From NCBI GenBank assembly GCA_963840535.1, contig CAWIZJ010000053.1:62001-126000 (forward strand): a DNA stretch of 64,000 nt, read 5' to 3'. Below the pieces are notes generated by a model, which saw only the letters and a program-made list of their open reading frames with translations, ran no database searches and was not told where the DNA came from. Source of the stretch: VAZQ01 sp963840535 (GTDB lineage Bacteria > Pseudomonadota > Alphaproteobacteria > Rhizobiales > Xanthobacteraceae). This document shows positions 19,037-28,200 of the stretch, piece after piece (the stretch's first letter is position 1; every line of letters starts with the position of its first letter). Made by a program: the position numbers and the translations under genes.

Positions 19037-19056
19037 ATGCCCGCGTACGCGGGCAT
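19037..19056. repeat. REP-like perfect palindrome
   Basis: A 20-base perfect palindrome with CCCGCG/CGCGGG arms around TA, in the context TGGATGCCC...GGGCATGACGA. Elements of this type (a short palindrome within GGATGCCCGC...GGGCATGACG) are scattered between genes in many alphaproteobacterial genomes. It lies between the convergent 3' ends of the DUF1194 gene and the TctC-like gene, where it could also act as a transcription stop for both strands. Confidence 0.65.
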
Positions 19057-19113
19057 GACGACGGGAGGGTTCAATTCGAACGGAACACGATCTAAACTAA
19101 GCCGTCGGCCTGC

Positions 19114-20160
19114 TCACTGCGGCGGACCGAACGCCTTGGCGTAGCGATCGGCGATGTCGGCGGGCGTCGCGGCGATGAGCGCGACCACCTTGTCGACCTC
19201 CTCGCCGGGAACGAAGCCGAACTCGATCTTGCCTTTCTCCGCCTCGGCGAGGAACTCCTGGTCGCCGGCGAGTGCGGCGAATGCCTTGCGCAGGATGGCG
19301 ATCTTGTCGGCGGGAACGTCGGGCGGCGCAATGACCGGCCGTGCCGCGGTCTTCTGCGTGAAGTGCAATTCCAGCACCTTGCGGTCGGCGTCGTTCCTGA
19401 CGAAGTCGAGCGCATTGGGCAGGTCGCCGAGCTCGGGCTCCTTGCGCAGCGCGCCCTGCATCAGCAGCGTCACCTGCTTGTCGCGGAGCCAGTGGGGACG
19501 CACCGCCTTGACGCTGGACCACGACCAATCGCCGATGCCGTGCACCTCGCCGCGCTCGATCGCCAAGGCGATCTGTGCGGTGCTGTTGTAGCCGGTGACG
19601 ACCTTGAACTTGGTGCCGATGAGGGAGTTGTAGAGCTTCGGCGTCGTCTCCGGATCGACCCCGGTGATGCCGCCGACGATGAGCTCCTGCTCGAACAGGT
19701 CTCGTGCCGTCTTGTGCGGCGAGGTGTGCCAGGCGAGCGTGACCGCGGTCTCGCTGTTGAGGCTGCCCAGCCAGTTGAACTTCTCGATCTCGAAGCGCGT
19801 GCCGGAGGGGTAGATCAGCTTGGCGAGCAGCATGCCGCGCTGGATCAGCGCGATCGCGGTGCCGTCCTTGGGGGCGGTGTTGAACATGTGGTTGGCGGCG
19901 GCGATCCGCGCCGGCATGTTCTGCACGACGATCGAAGGCCTGCCGGGAATGTGCTTGCCCAGGTGCCGCGCCGCCAGGCGCGCCTGCAGGTCGTAGCCGC
20001 CGCCCACGCCGGCGCCGACGATGAAGATGATCTGCTTGCCGGCGTAGAAGTCGTCGGCAGCCGCCGGCGAGACGCCGTGCGCGGTCAGAACCGCGGCCAG
20101 GGCCGCCATGCGCAGCAGGGCGGGGGCGGCGAGACCGGCAGCTTGCGCGCGTCGATGCAT
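19114..20160 (-). CDS. TctC-like periplasmic substrate-binding protein (Bug family)
   Basis: A 348-residue exported binding protein. The start at 20160 (MHRRAQAAG) places a signal peptide at residues 1-35 ending near SPAAADDFY. The lobes show GAGVGGGYDLQARLAARHL (carboxylate-binding loop), RPSIVVQNMPAR and APKDGTAIALI, all typical of tripartite tricarboxylate transporter receptors. No TctA/TctB membrane subunit is adjacent, so it is an orphan receptor, as most Bug proteins are. The ligand is unknown, probably a carboxylated compound. Confidence 0.88.
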   Translation of the reverse strand: MHRRAQAAGLAAPALLRMAALAAVLTAHGVSPAAADDFYAGKQIIFIVGAGVGGGYDLQARLAARHLGKHIPGRPSIVVQNMPARIAAANHMFNTAPKDGTAIALIQRGMLLAKLIYPSGTRFEIEKFNWLGSLNSETAVTLAWHTSPHKTARDLFEQELIVGGITGVDPETTPKLYNSLIGTKFKVVTGYNSTAQIALAIERGEVHGIGDWSWSSVKAVRPHWLRDKQVTLLMQGALRKEPELGDLPNALDFVRNDADRKVLELHFTQKTAARPVIAPPDVPADKIAILRKAFAALAGDQEFLAEAEKGKIEFGFVPGEEVDKVVALIAATPADIADRYAKAFGPPQ

Positions 20161-20321
20161 GTGAGCGTCTCCCGGATTTTCGACCGGTGGCGGCTGTTGG
20201 CGGCGGCCGATCCGGCCGCGAGCGAGCATGCTCCATTCCGGCAGCCCGGACAACGGAAGGAAGTGGCGCAAGGCGCGAGGACGATTGCCCGTCCGTGCGG
20301 ATGCTCAGTCAACGATCCTGG

Positions 20322-21566
20322 TCATCCACCCTTGGCCTTCCGGAACAGCGCCACCAGCTCCACGTGCGCCGAGTACAGGAACTGGTCGACCGGGGTCGTG
20401 CGCACGAGGCGGTAGCCGCCGTCGGCCAGGATGCGGGCGTCGCGGGCGAAGGTCGCGGGATTGCAGGAGACGGCGACCACGATCGGAACGGACGAAGCGG
20501 CGAGCGCGCGCGCCTGGGCCTCGGCGCCCTGCCGCGGTGGATCGAATACCACGGCGTCGAACGCCGCGAGCTCGGCCGCCGCGAAGGGACGGCGGTACAG
20601 GTCGCGTTGCACGGCCGCGACCGGCTCGAGGCCACGCGCGCGCGCGGCCGCGCTCGCCAGTGCCGCAATGGCGAAGGCATCGCTGTCGGCGGCAGTGACG
20701 CGCGCACGCTCGGCGAGCCGCAGCGCAAACGGTCCGATCCCGGCGAACAGGTCGGCCACCTTCCTCGCAGGCTTGCAGTGCTCTTCGACCAGGCGGGCCA
20801 GCACCGCTTCCCCCGCCGCGGTCGCCTGCAGGAACGCGCTCGCCGGCAGCGCCACCGTTGCGCGGCCGATCGCAATCGTCGGTGCCGCGCGCTGCGCCAC
20901 GATCTCGCCGTGCCGGGTCAGCCGCGCCAGCCGGTGACGGGCGGCGACCGCGGCAAGGTCGGCCATGTCCGCCGCCGGCAGTGGTCCCGTTCCGCGCACG
21001 TCGACATCGAGGCCGGCATCGGTCGCCGTCACCTGGATGTCGAGCGGCTTGCGCGCGGCGGTGAGCGCCTCGGCGATCGCCCAGGCGGCCGCGATCGCTC
21101 CGGCGAGGCCGGGCGCCAGGATGGGACAGCGATCGATCGCGACCACTTGGTGCGCCTTGAGCGCGCTGAACCCGACTGCGAGCACGTCGCGCGTGCCGCG
21201 CCGCGCATGGAACACGGCGCGTCTGCGTCCCTCGCCGTGGGCGTCGATCAGCTCGTCGACCGGTGTGTCGAGTGCGGCCTGCGCGAGCGCGTCGGTGACG
21301 AGCGCGCGCTTCCAGTCGCGGTAGTGTGCGCCCGCGAGGTGCTGCAGCGCGCAGCCCCCGCAGGTTCCGAAGTGCGGACAGATCGGCACGATGCGGTCGG
21401 GGCTGGCGGCCACCACCTTGACCAGGCGGCGGCGGTCGGGATGCCACGGTCCGACCTCGACGGTCTCGCCCGGCAGGGTATAGGGCACGTAGAGCGGCCC
21501 CGCCGGCGCATCGGCGATGCCGTCGCCGCGCCAGCCGAGCCGGGAGATGACGAGCCGCTCCGCCAT
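20322..21566 (-). CDS. rRNA (uracil-C5)-methyltransferase, RlmD/RumA-like
   Basis: A 414-residue class I SAM methyltransferase. The start at 21566 (MAERLVISRLG) begins directly with the N-terminal TRAM-like segment. The iron-sulfur cluster cysteines are in CPHFGTCGGCALQH plus DRCPIL. The SAM region is VADLFAGIGPFALRLA, the FDPPRQGA motif follows, and the catalytic cysteine is in SCNPATFARD. Such enzymes make m5U in 23S rRNA (or tRNA T54 for TrmA); the cluster-containing form points to RlmC/RlmD. It is intact and lies about 90 bases downstream of the MATE gene on the same strand. Confidence 0.9.
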   Translation of the reverse strand: MAERLVISRLGWRGDGIADAPAGPLYVPYTLPGETVEVGPWHPDRRRLVKVVAASPDRIVPICPHFGTCGGCALQHLAGAHYRDWKRALVTDALAQAALDTPVDELIDAHGEGRRRAVFHARRGTRDVLAVGFSALKAHQVVAIDRCPILAPGLAGAIAAAWAIAEALTAARKPLDIQVTATDAGLDVDVRGTGPLPAADMADLAAVAARHRLARLTRHGEIVAQRAAPTIAIGRATVALPASAFLQATAAGEAVLARLVEEHCKPARKVADLFAGIGPFALRLAERARVTAADSDAFAIAALASAAARARGLEPVAAVQRDLYRRPFAAAELAAFDAVVFDPPRQGAEAQARALAASSVPIVVAVSCNPATFARDARILADGGYRLVRTTPVDQFLYSAHVELVALFRKAKGG

Positions 21567-21653
21567 GGGCCCTTCGATAGCAGAGGACCGAGGTTGCAGG
21601 ACAGGGGCGGGGGACGGAGCCGGCATCACAGCAGCAGGACGGCACCGTCTTGC

Positions 21654-23066
21654 CTACCGCTGCCTCGCGGATCGGCCGTCCTGCGTCAGCTTATGAAATC
21701 GTCTGATGAGAAGTGCGGCGAAGGTGCCGACAGCGAGCGAGAAGCCGATCCATATTCCAACCGTACCCATGCCCAACGGGAAGCCGAGCGCATAGGCGCT
21801 GACGAAGCCGACGAGCCAGAAGCTCACGGCTGCATAGAGCATCGGGACACGAGTATCACTGAGCCCGCGCAAGGCGCCAGCGGCAATTCCCTGCACCCCG
21901 TCGGTGACGAAGAAGGTCGCGCCGACGAGCAGCAACGTGGCGGTCAGTTGCGCGGGCTCGGCTTTCGCTGCCGGATCTCCCCCCAGGAATAGCAAGGGTA
22001 TTACTTTGCGCAGCCCGACCACCACCAGCGTCGTCGCAACCATGAAGACGGCGCCCAGCGCAATGGCAGCGAAGCCGGCGCGGCGACCGGCAAAAGGGTC
22101 GCCGCGACCGACGGCGTGGCCGACGCGCACCGTGGCGGCGAGCGAAATGCCGAACGGCACCATGAACAGGATCGAGGCGACCTGCAACGCGATCTGATGG
22201 GCGGCGAGTGCGTTTGTTCCGATCCAGCCGACCAGGAGCGCTGCCGACAAGAACAGTCCCCATTCCAGGGCAAAGGCGCCGGAAATGGGCAACCCGATAA
22301 CGACGAGCTGGCGCATCAGCTCCCGGTCCGCGCGCCAGAAGCGCCCGAGCACGTGATACTTTCTGAAGGGGCGGCAGGCATAGCAGATCCAGAGCGCGGC
22401 GGCGCACATCGCCACGTTCACGATCGTGGTGGCGAGCCCGGCGCCCAGCAAGTCGAGCCTCGGCAGGCCGAAGGCGCCGTGGATCAGGGCATAGGCGAGC
22501 GCGGCGTTGGCCGGAATCGCCGCCAGTGTCACCCACAGCGCCGGCTCCGGCCGGTTCACCGCGCCCATGAAATTACGAATGGCGATGAAGCACCAAGCCG
22601 GGATGATCGACCAGGCGAGGCCCGCCAGGTAGCGCGCGGCCAGCATCGCCGTCTCCGGCAGTTGCCCCGCGGCGATCAAGATATCCTCGCCCCAGAGCTG
22701 TTGCGCCGCGTTGATCGGAATACCGAGCATCACCGCGGCCCAAAGTCCGACCCGCAGCGAGCGGCGCACCAGGCGCGGCCTGCGTGCTCCGAAGGCCTGC
22801 GCTGCCAATGGTGCGACCGCGGATACCAGGCCCATGCCGAGCACGAAGCCGCAGAACAGGACCAGGTGCGCGAGTCCGACGGCCGCAACAGGGCCGGGCC
22901 CGAGCTGACCGATCAGCGCGAGGTCGGTCGTCATCATGGCGATCTGCCCGAGCTGGGTCAGCGCGATCGGGAGCGCAAGCTGCACCGTTTCGATGATTTC
23001 CGTGCGCCAGGGCGTGTGCAGGCGCCCACGTTCCGGCTCCGCGGTCAGTATTCTCTGCGATGTCAT
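21654..23066 (-). CDS. MATE-family multidrug/sodium efflux transporter
   Basis: A 470-residue protein with about twelve hydrophobic segments in two homologous halves, NorM-like. The N-lobe has ALPIALTQLGQIAMMTTDLALIGQLG, the typical MATE opening, and the C-lobe repeats a similar LVVIGLPISGAFALEWG. Members export cationic drugs against Na+ or H+. No local regulator is visible. It is full length and without frameshift. It is on the same strand as tlyA-dxs but separated from tlyA by 47 bases. Confidence 0.9.
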   Translation of the reverse strand: MTSQRILTAEPERGRLHTPWRTEIIETVQLALPIALTQLGQIAMMTTDLALIGQLGPGPVAAVGLAHLVLFCGFVLGMGLVSAVAPLAAQAFGARRPRLVRRSLRVGLWAAVMLGIPINAAQQLWGEDILIAAGQLPETAMLAARYLAGLAWSIIPAWCFIAIRNFMGAVNRPEPALWVTLAAIPANAALAYALIHGAFGLPRLDLLGAGLATTIVNVAMCAAALWICYACRPFRKYHVLGRFWRADRELMRQLVVIGLPISGAFALEWGLFLSAALLVGWIGTNALAAHQIALQVASILFMVPFGISLAATVRVGHAVGRGDPFAGRRAGFAAIALGAVFMVATTLVVVGLRKVIPLLFLGGDPAAKAEPAQLTATLLLVGATFFVTDGVQGIAAGALRGLSDTRVPMLYAAVSFWLVGFVSAYALGFPLGMGTVGIWIGFSLAVGTFAALLIRRFHKLTQDGRSARQR

Positions 23067-23113
23067 GGCGCGGCACCATAAGCGGCGCCATGGCAGGAGA
23101 AAGGCGCGCGTCT

Positions 23114-23893
23114 TCAGTCGCGTCGGGCCGCGACGAAGAATTCACGATTGCCATCGCCACCGGTGATCGGCGAGGGGATGACGCCGGTCACGGTCCAGCC
23201 GAGCGTACCGACGACGGCTGCGATGCGGTCGCAGATCGCGGCGTGGATGCGGGGCTCGCGCACAATGCCCTTCTTCACGTCGGCGCGGCCGGCCTCGAAT
23301 TGCGGCTTGATCAGCGCCAGCAGGCAGGCCGGCGGCGCGGCGAGCGCGAGCGCCGCCGGCAGGACGAGCGCGAGCGAAACGAAGCTCGCGTCGACGGTCA
23401 CGAAGTCGGGGCGCTCGGCGAGACGCTCCGGATCGAGCGTGCGGATATCGGTGCCTTCCAGGGACACCACACGCGGCTGCGCGCACAGGCACGGATGCAG
23501 CTGGCCGTGACCGACGTCGACCGCATAGACCCGGCGGGCGCCGCGCGCCAGAAGCACCTCGGTGAAGCCGCCGGTCGATGCGCCGACGTCGAGGCAGATG
23601 CGGCCCGCCGGATCGAACCGGGGATCGCCGCCGAAACGGTCGAGCGCGGCAGCGAGCTTCACGCCGCCGCGCGACACCCAGGGGTGCGCGGGCACGGCCC
23701 GCAGAGCCGCGCCGGCGGCGACTGCATCCGACGGTGCAGCGACAGTCACGCCGTCCGCCGTCACCCGGCCGGCGGCGATGGCGGCCTGCGCTTTGGCACG
23801 GCTCTCGAAGAGGCCGCGCTCGACCAGCAACCGGTCGATGCGAATGCGACGGGGCCTAGATCCGCCCGAGCTTAACCGCCTCGCCGCGCACAT
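23114..23893 (-). CDS. tlyA: TlyA-family rRNA 2'-O-methyltransferase
   Basis: A 259-residue protein with an S4 RNA-binding domain (RIRIDRLLVERGLFESRAKAQAAI) followed by an FtsJ-type methyltransferase domain. That domain contains LDVGASTGGFTEVLLARGA as the SAM loop, VTVDASFVSL and LIKPQFEAGR. The family 2'-O-methylates 16S/23S rRNA and is often called hemolysin A. The ATG at 23893 overlaps the 3' end of dxs by 38 bases; other starts further up are less likely. The dxs-tlyA order is conserved in Hyphomicrobiales. Confidence 0.88.
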   Translation of the reverse strand: MCAARRLSSGGSRPRRIRIDRLLVERGLFESRAKAQAAIAAGRVTADGVTVAAPSDAVAAGAALRAVPAHPWVSRGGVKLAAALDRFGGDPRFDPAGRICLDVGASTGGFTEVLLARGARRVYAVDVGHGQLHPCLCAQPRVVSLEGTDIRTLDPERLAERPDFVTVDASFVSLALVLPAALALAAPPACLLALIKPQFEAGRADVKKGIVREPRIHAAICDRIAAVVGTLGWTVTGVIPSPITGGDGNREFFVAARRD

Positions 23894-25784
23894 TCTGTCC
23901 GAGTGCCTCGAATGCCTTGGCAACGATTCCCCTGCTGTCGAGGCCGGCCTGGGCATACATCGCCACCGGCGAATCCTGATCGATGAAGACGTCGGGCAGC
24001 ATCATCGCGCGCAGCTTGATCCCGCGGTCGAGCACGCCGTTCTCGGCGAGCGTCTGCATCACGTGGGCGGCGAACCCGCCGATGGCGCCCTCCTCGACTG
24101 TGATCAGCACTTCGTGCTCGCGTGCCAGCCGCAGCAGGAGATCGGCGTCGAGCGGCTTGGCGAAACGGGCGTCGGCGACTGTGGTCGGCAGTCCGAGCGC
24201 CGCCAGCTCGTCGGCGGCCTTCAGGCACTCCGCGAGTCGTGCGCCGAATGAGAACAGCGCCACCTTGGTGCCCTCGCGCAGGATCCGCCCCTTGCCGATC
24301 TCGAGCGGTATCCCCTCCGAGGGCATCGGGACGCCCATGCCTTCGCCGCGCGGATAGCGCAGCGCCGAGGGACGGTCGTCAATGGCGACCTGCGTCGCCA
24401 CCATGTGCGCGAGGTCGGCCTCGTCGGCCGCCGCCATGAGCACGAAGCCGGGCAGGCAGCCGAGATAGGCGATGTCGAAGGCCCCTGCATGCGTCGGTCC
24501 GTCGGCACCGACGAGGCCGGCGCGATCCATGGCGAAGCGCACCGGCAGCTGCTGGATCGCGACGTCGTGCACCACCTGGTCGTAGGCGCGCTGGAGAAAG
24601 GTGGAGTAGATGGTGGCGAACGGTTTGAGGCCCTCGGTCGCGAGCCCGGCGGCGAAGGTGACGCCATGCTGCTCGGCGATGCCGACATCGAAGCAGCGCT
24701 CGGGGAATTCCTTGGCGAACAGGTCGAGGCCGGTCCCGGACGGCATTGCCGCGGTGATCGCGACGATCCTGTCGTCCTTCCTGGCCTCCTTGATGAGCAA
24801 CTCGGCGTACACCTTGGTGTAAGCGGGTGCCGCCGCCTTCGACTTCACCTGCGCTCCGGTTGCCACGTCGAACTTGACGACGCCGTGATACTTGTCGGCC
24901 GATTTCTCGGCCGGCTCGTAGCCCTTGCCCTTGTTGGTCACAACGTGGACCAGGAACGGCCCGTTCTCGGCCTCGCGCAAGTTCTTGAGCACCGGCAGCA
25001 GGTGATCGATGTTGTGGCCGTCGATCGGCCCCACATAGAAGAAGCCGAGCTCGTCGAACAAGGTGCCGCCGGTGACCAGGCCGCGGGCATATTCCTCCAT
25101 CGCCACCGCGCGCTGCTCCAGGAACGGCGGCAGCAGCTTGGCCAGCTTCTTGACGCCGTGATGCACCGACCGGTAGGTCCGGCCCGAGACCAGGCGGGCC
25201 AGATAGCCCGACAATGCGCCCACCGGCGGCGCAATCGACATGTCGTTGTCGTTGAGGATGACGATCAGGCGCGAGTTCATGGCGCCGGCATTGTTCATCG
25301 CTTCGTAGGCCATGCCGGCCGACATGGCGCCGTCGCCGATCACCGCGATCACGTTGTTGGATCCGCCGCCGAGATCGCGCGCCACCGCCATGCCGAGCGC
25401 CGCCGAGATCGAGGTCGAGGAATGGGCGGCGCCGAACGGGTCGTATTCGCTCTCGGCGCGCTTGGTGAAGCCAGAGAGCCCGCCGCCCTGTCGCAGCGTG
25501 CGGATGCGATCGCGTCGGCCGGTCAGGATCTTGTGCGGATAGGCCTGGTGTCCGACATCCCACACCAGGCGGTCCTCCGGTGTATTGAAAACATAGTGCA
25601 GGGCAACCGTCAGCTCGATCACGCCCAGACCGGCGCCGAGATGCCCGCCGGTGACGGCAACCGCATCGATGGTTTCCTGGCGCAGCTCGTCGGCCACGCG
25701 CCGCAATTGATCGGCTGGCAGGCGCCGCAACTCCGCCGGTGTCGTGATCCGGTCGAGGAGGGGGGTCTTGGACGCTTCTGGCAC
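23856..25784 (-). CDS. dxs: 1-deoxy-D-xylulose-5-phosphate synthase
   Basis: A complete 642-residue DXS. Thiamine diphosphate is bound through VIGDGAMSAGMAYEAMNNAG. The cofactor glutamate lies in DVGIAEQHGVTFAAGLA, and DRAGLVGADGPTHAG plus QAYPHKILTGRR are further family signatures. The enzyme condenses pyruvate and glyceraldehyde 3-phosphate, the first step of the MEP isoprenoid pathway, in the cytoplasm. It is co-directional with tlyA and overlaps its start. In related genomes xseB and a histone-deacetylase-like gene lie directly upstream; here they are about 4.8 kb away. Confidence 0.96.
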   Translation of the reverse strand: MPEASKTPLLDRITTPAELRRLPADQLRRVADELRQETIDAVAVTGGHLGAGLGVIELTVALHYVFNTPEDRLVWDVGHQAYPHKILTGRRDRIRTLRQGGGLSGFTKRAESEYDPFGAAHSSTSISAALGMAVARDLGGGSNNVIAVIGDGAMSAGMAYEAMNNAGAMNSRLIVILNDNDMSIAPPVGALSGYLARLVSGRTYRSVHHGVKKLAKLLPPFLEQRAVAMEEYARGLVTGGTLFDELGFFYVGPIDGHNIDHLLPVLKNLREAENGPFLVHVVTNKGKGYEPAEKSADKYHGVVKFDVATGAQVKSKAAAPAYTKVYAELLIKEARKDDRIVAITAAMPSGTGLDLFAKEFPERCFDVGIAEQHGVTFAAGLATEGLKPFATIYSTFLQRAYDQVVHDVAIQQLPVRFAMDRAGLVGADGPTHAGAFDIAYLGCLPGFVLMAAADEADLAHMVATQVAIDDRPSALRYPRGEGMGVPMPSEGIPLEIGKGRILREGTKVALFSFGARLAECLKAADELAALGLPTTVADARFAKPLDADLLLRLAREHEVLITVEEGAIGGFAAHVMQTLAENGVLDRGIKLRAMMLPDVFIDQDSPVAMYAQAGLDSRGIVAKAFEALGQNVRGEAVKLGRI

Positions 25785-25994
25785 GGCAAACTCCGTCGGC
25801 GGGTTGCGCGGTAACCTATCGGGTTGGTCGGGACTTAACCAGCCGGGACTTCAGGGCTCCCGGGCGCACAGTTAAAAGGTTGATATCGCTGTATTTATGC
25901 GAAATTCGAGACGGTTGCTGCCGTGCTTTCGAGCCCCGGCGCCGCGTCGACGCGTGGGCGAGGTGCGTGAGGGAGTGACCCGCACTGCACCCCC

Positions 25995-26912
25995 TCATTC
26001 CGGAAGCGGGATGAACTCCTGATCGTCACCCGGCACGGTGTCGAAGCGGGCGAGCTTCCAGTCGGCCTTGGCCTGCTCGATGCGCTCCTTGCGCGAAGAT
26101 ACGAAGTTCCACCAGATGTGGCGCGGCCCGTCCATTGCCGCGCCTCCGAGCAGAACCAGGCGCGCATCGGTCACCGCCGTGACGCCGATCGGATCGCCCG
26201 GGCGAAAGACGAGAAGGCGGCCGGCGGTGAACCGATCGCCCGCGATGTCGACCTCGCCCGAGATCAGGTAGACGGCGCGCTCCTCGGGGCCGGGATCGAC
26301 CGGCAGCACCGCACCGGCGGCGAGCGTCACGTCGGCGAACAGCGTGTCCGAATGCGTCGGCACCGGCGAGCGCTCGCCGTAGGCGCTGCCGGCGACGATG
26401 CGCACGCGCTTGCCGTCACCGCTCACCAGCGGCAGCGCCGCGCTGTCGTGGTGCGAGAATCCCGGCGCGCTTTCCTCATCCGCGGCCGGCAGCGCCACCC
26501 AGCATTGCAGGCCATGGATCGGCTCGCCGTCGACGCGACGATCGGGAGCGGTGCGCTCGGAATGCACGATGCCGCGCCCGGCCGTCATCCAATTGACCTC
26601 GCCCGGGCGGATCGCCGCCGCGGTGCCGAGGCTGTCGCGATGCATGATCTCGCCGTCGAACAGGAACGTGACGGTCGCCAGCCCGATATGGGGATGCGGC
26701 CGCACGTCGATGCCCTGACCGGAGTAGAACTCGGCGGGCCCGAAATGGTCGAAGAAGATGAAGGGTCCCACCATGCGGCGCTTGACGTGGGGGAGCGCGC
26801 GGCGGACCGTGAAATGGCCGACATCGACGCTGCGCGGCACGACCACGAGGTCGATGGCGTCGGCGGCGCGCGCATCCCCGGGCGCCGGATCCTTGGCCGG
26901 AAAGAAACTCAT
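25995..26912 (-). CDS. Pirin family protein
   Basis: A 305-residue bicupin. The start at 26912 (MSFFPAKDPAPG) is taken because the earlier in-frame ATG adds only an Arg-rich tail. The N-cupin metal site is RPHPHIG, with a further histidine in RGIVHSER, and FFDHFGPAEF is a typical pirin segment. Bacterial pirins are metal-dependent, some with quercetinase-like activity and others acting as protein-binding regulators. The role here is unknown. The 210 bases between this gene and dxs hold nothing I recognise. Confidence 0.9.
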   Translation of the reverse strand: MSFFPAKDPAPGDARAADAIDLVVVPRSVDVGHFTVRRALPHVKRRMVGPFIFFDHFGPAEFYSGQGIDVRPHPHIGLATVTFLFDGEIMHRDSLGTAAAIRPGEVNWMTAGRGIVHSERTAPDRRVDGEPIHGLQCWVALPAADEESAPGFSHHDSAALPLVSGDGKRVRIVAGSAYGERSPVPTHSDTLFADVTLAAGAVLPVDPGPEERAVYLISGEVDIAGDRFTAGRLLVFRPGDPIGVTAVTDARLVLLGGAAMDGPRHIWWNFVSSRKERIEQAKADWKLARFDTVPGDDQEFIPLPE

Positions 26913-26986
26913 GCTATCTCCTCCTCTGCGCCGACGAGCCGGCAACCGCCTCGATCGATGATGTCGTTGCACTATAGCGCGATGCA

Positions 26987-27775
26987 ATGTCGACACTCAA
27001 ACCCGTCACCTTGATCACCGGCGCCTCCTCCGGAATCGGCGCCGCGCTGGCGCGCGTCTTCGGCGCGCATGGGCACGAAACCGTCCTGGTGGCGCGGCGA
27101 ATGGGCGAGCTCGCCAAGGTCGCAGACGCGATCTTCAAGGCGGGGGGGAAGGCGCCGCATGTTCTCGCGATCGATCTCGCGCGGCGCGGCGCCTGCGAGC
27201 GCCTCGCCGGGGAGCTCGTCACGCGCGGCCTCGAGCCGGCTATTATCGTCAACAATGCGGGGTTCGGCCTGTTCGGTGATGCAGCACGGCTGCCCCGGGC
27301 GGGGCAGCTCGCCATGATCGAGCTCAACGTGCGCACCCTCACCGATCTCTCGCTGCGCTTCCTTGATAGTCTCGCGCGCCACCGCGGCGGCATTCTCAAT
27401 GTCGCCTCGCTCGCCGCGTTCGTACCCGGCCCGAGCATGGCGATCTACCATGCGAGCAAGGCCTATGCCTTGTCGCTGAGCGAAGCGCTCGCCCACGAGC
27501 TCGAGCCGAAGGGGATCAGGGTGACCGTGCTGTGCCCGGGACCGGTCAAGACCGAATTCCAGGCGCGTTCCGGCATTGCCGAGGATCTCTATCCGCGGCG
27601 CATGGAGCGCTCCGCGGAGCGAGTCGCCCGCGAGGGCTACGCCGGCTTCATGGCAGGACGGCGCGTCGTTGTCCCCGGCTCGTACAACAGGGTTGCCGCC
27701 TTGCTGTTGCGCCTGCTGCCGCGCAGCGGCGCGATCGGGCTCGCCCGCAGAAGCCGCAAGCAGGTGCGGAGCTGA
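26987..27775 (+). CDS. Short-chain dehydrogenase/reductase
   Basis: A 262-residue classical SDR. The cofactor loop is TGASSGIG at residues about 11-18, followed by VNNAGFG, the serine in NVASLAAF, and YHASK with the Tyr-x3-Lys pair. The C-terminus is basic (LARRSRKQ), as in the short-chain dehydrogenases of the DltE type. Substrate unknown. It is divergent from the pirin gene, sharing a 74-base intergenic region. Confidence 0.9.
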   Translation: MSTLKPVTLITGASSGIGAALARVFGAHGHETVLVARRMGELAKVADAIFKAGGKAPHVLAIDLARRGACERLAGELVTRGLEPAIIVNNAGFGLFGDAARLPRAGQLAMIELNVRTLTDLSLRFLDSLARHRGGILNVASLAAFVPGPSMAIYHASKAYALSLSEALAHELEPKGIRVTVLCPGPVKTEFQARSGIAEDLYPRRMERSAERVAREGYAGFMAGRRVVVPGSYNRVAALLLRLLPRSGAIGLARRSRKQVRS

Positions 27776-27894
27776 ACGCTGTGTGCGGCGGTGTCGCAGC
27801 CGAACGTGCCGCCGGTCCTTGTCGCGGCGGGGGCCATCGGTAATCTAGAGAGCGCGTTTCGGTGAAACTGACGCACTGGGCGCCGCAGCTTCAA

Positions 27895-28067
27895 CCTCTC
27901 CCCGCTTGCGGGGAGAGGTCGGCTTCCGAGGCTGAGCGTAGCGAAGTCGAGGAAGCCGGGTGAGGGGGGCTCGACACCGCACGTACCTTGTCGACTCCCC
28001 TCACCCGACCGCCGTGCTCGCTTACGCTCGCCGCGGCGGTCGACCTCTCCCCGCAGGCGGGGAGAGG
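27895..28067. repeat. Nested inverted-repeat element (CCTCTCCCCGC type)
   Basis: The element opens and closes with near-identical 24-base hairpins, CCTCTCCCCGC joined to GCGGGGAGAGG, at 27895-27918 and 28044-28067. Inside them, GGGTGAGGGG near 27958 faces CCCCTCACCC near 27998, so the entire 173 bases can fold back on itself. Intergenic elements of this pattern are abundant in Bradyrhizobium-like genomes. The whole 27776-28200 gap contains no other feature I can support. Confidence 0.75.
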
Positions 28068-28200
28068 TGGCGCACGCGGTACCGTCGCGCGTCGATTTCA
28101 TCCGAATTCACGAAAGTGCCGCGATGCGCTTGGTTCAGGCCCCTGCTAGCAACAACGAAAAGCCTGCGGCTGGCGCTGTCCACCGACCGGGTCGAGTCCC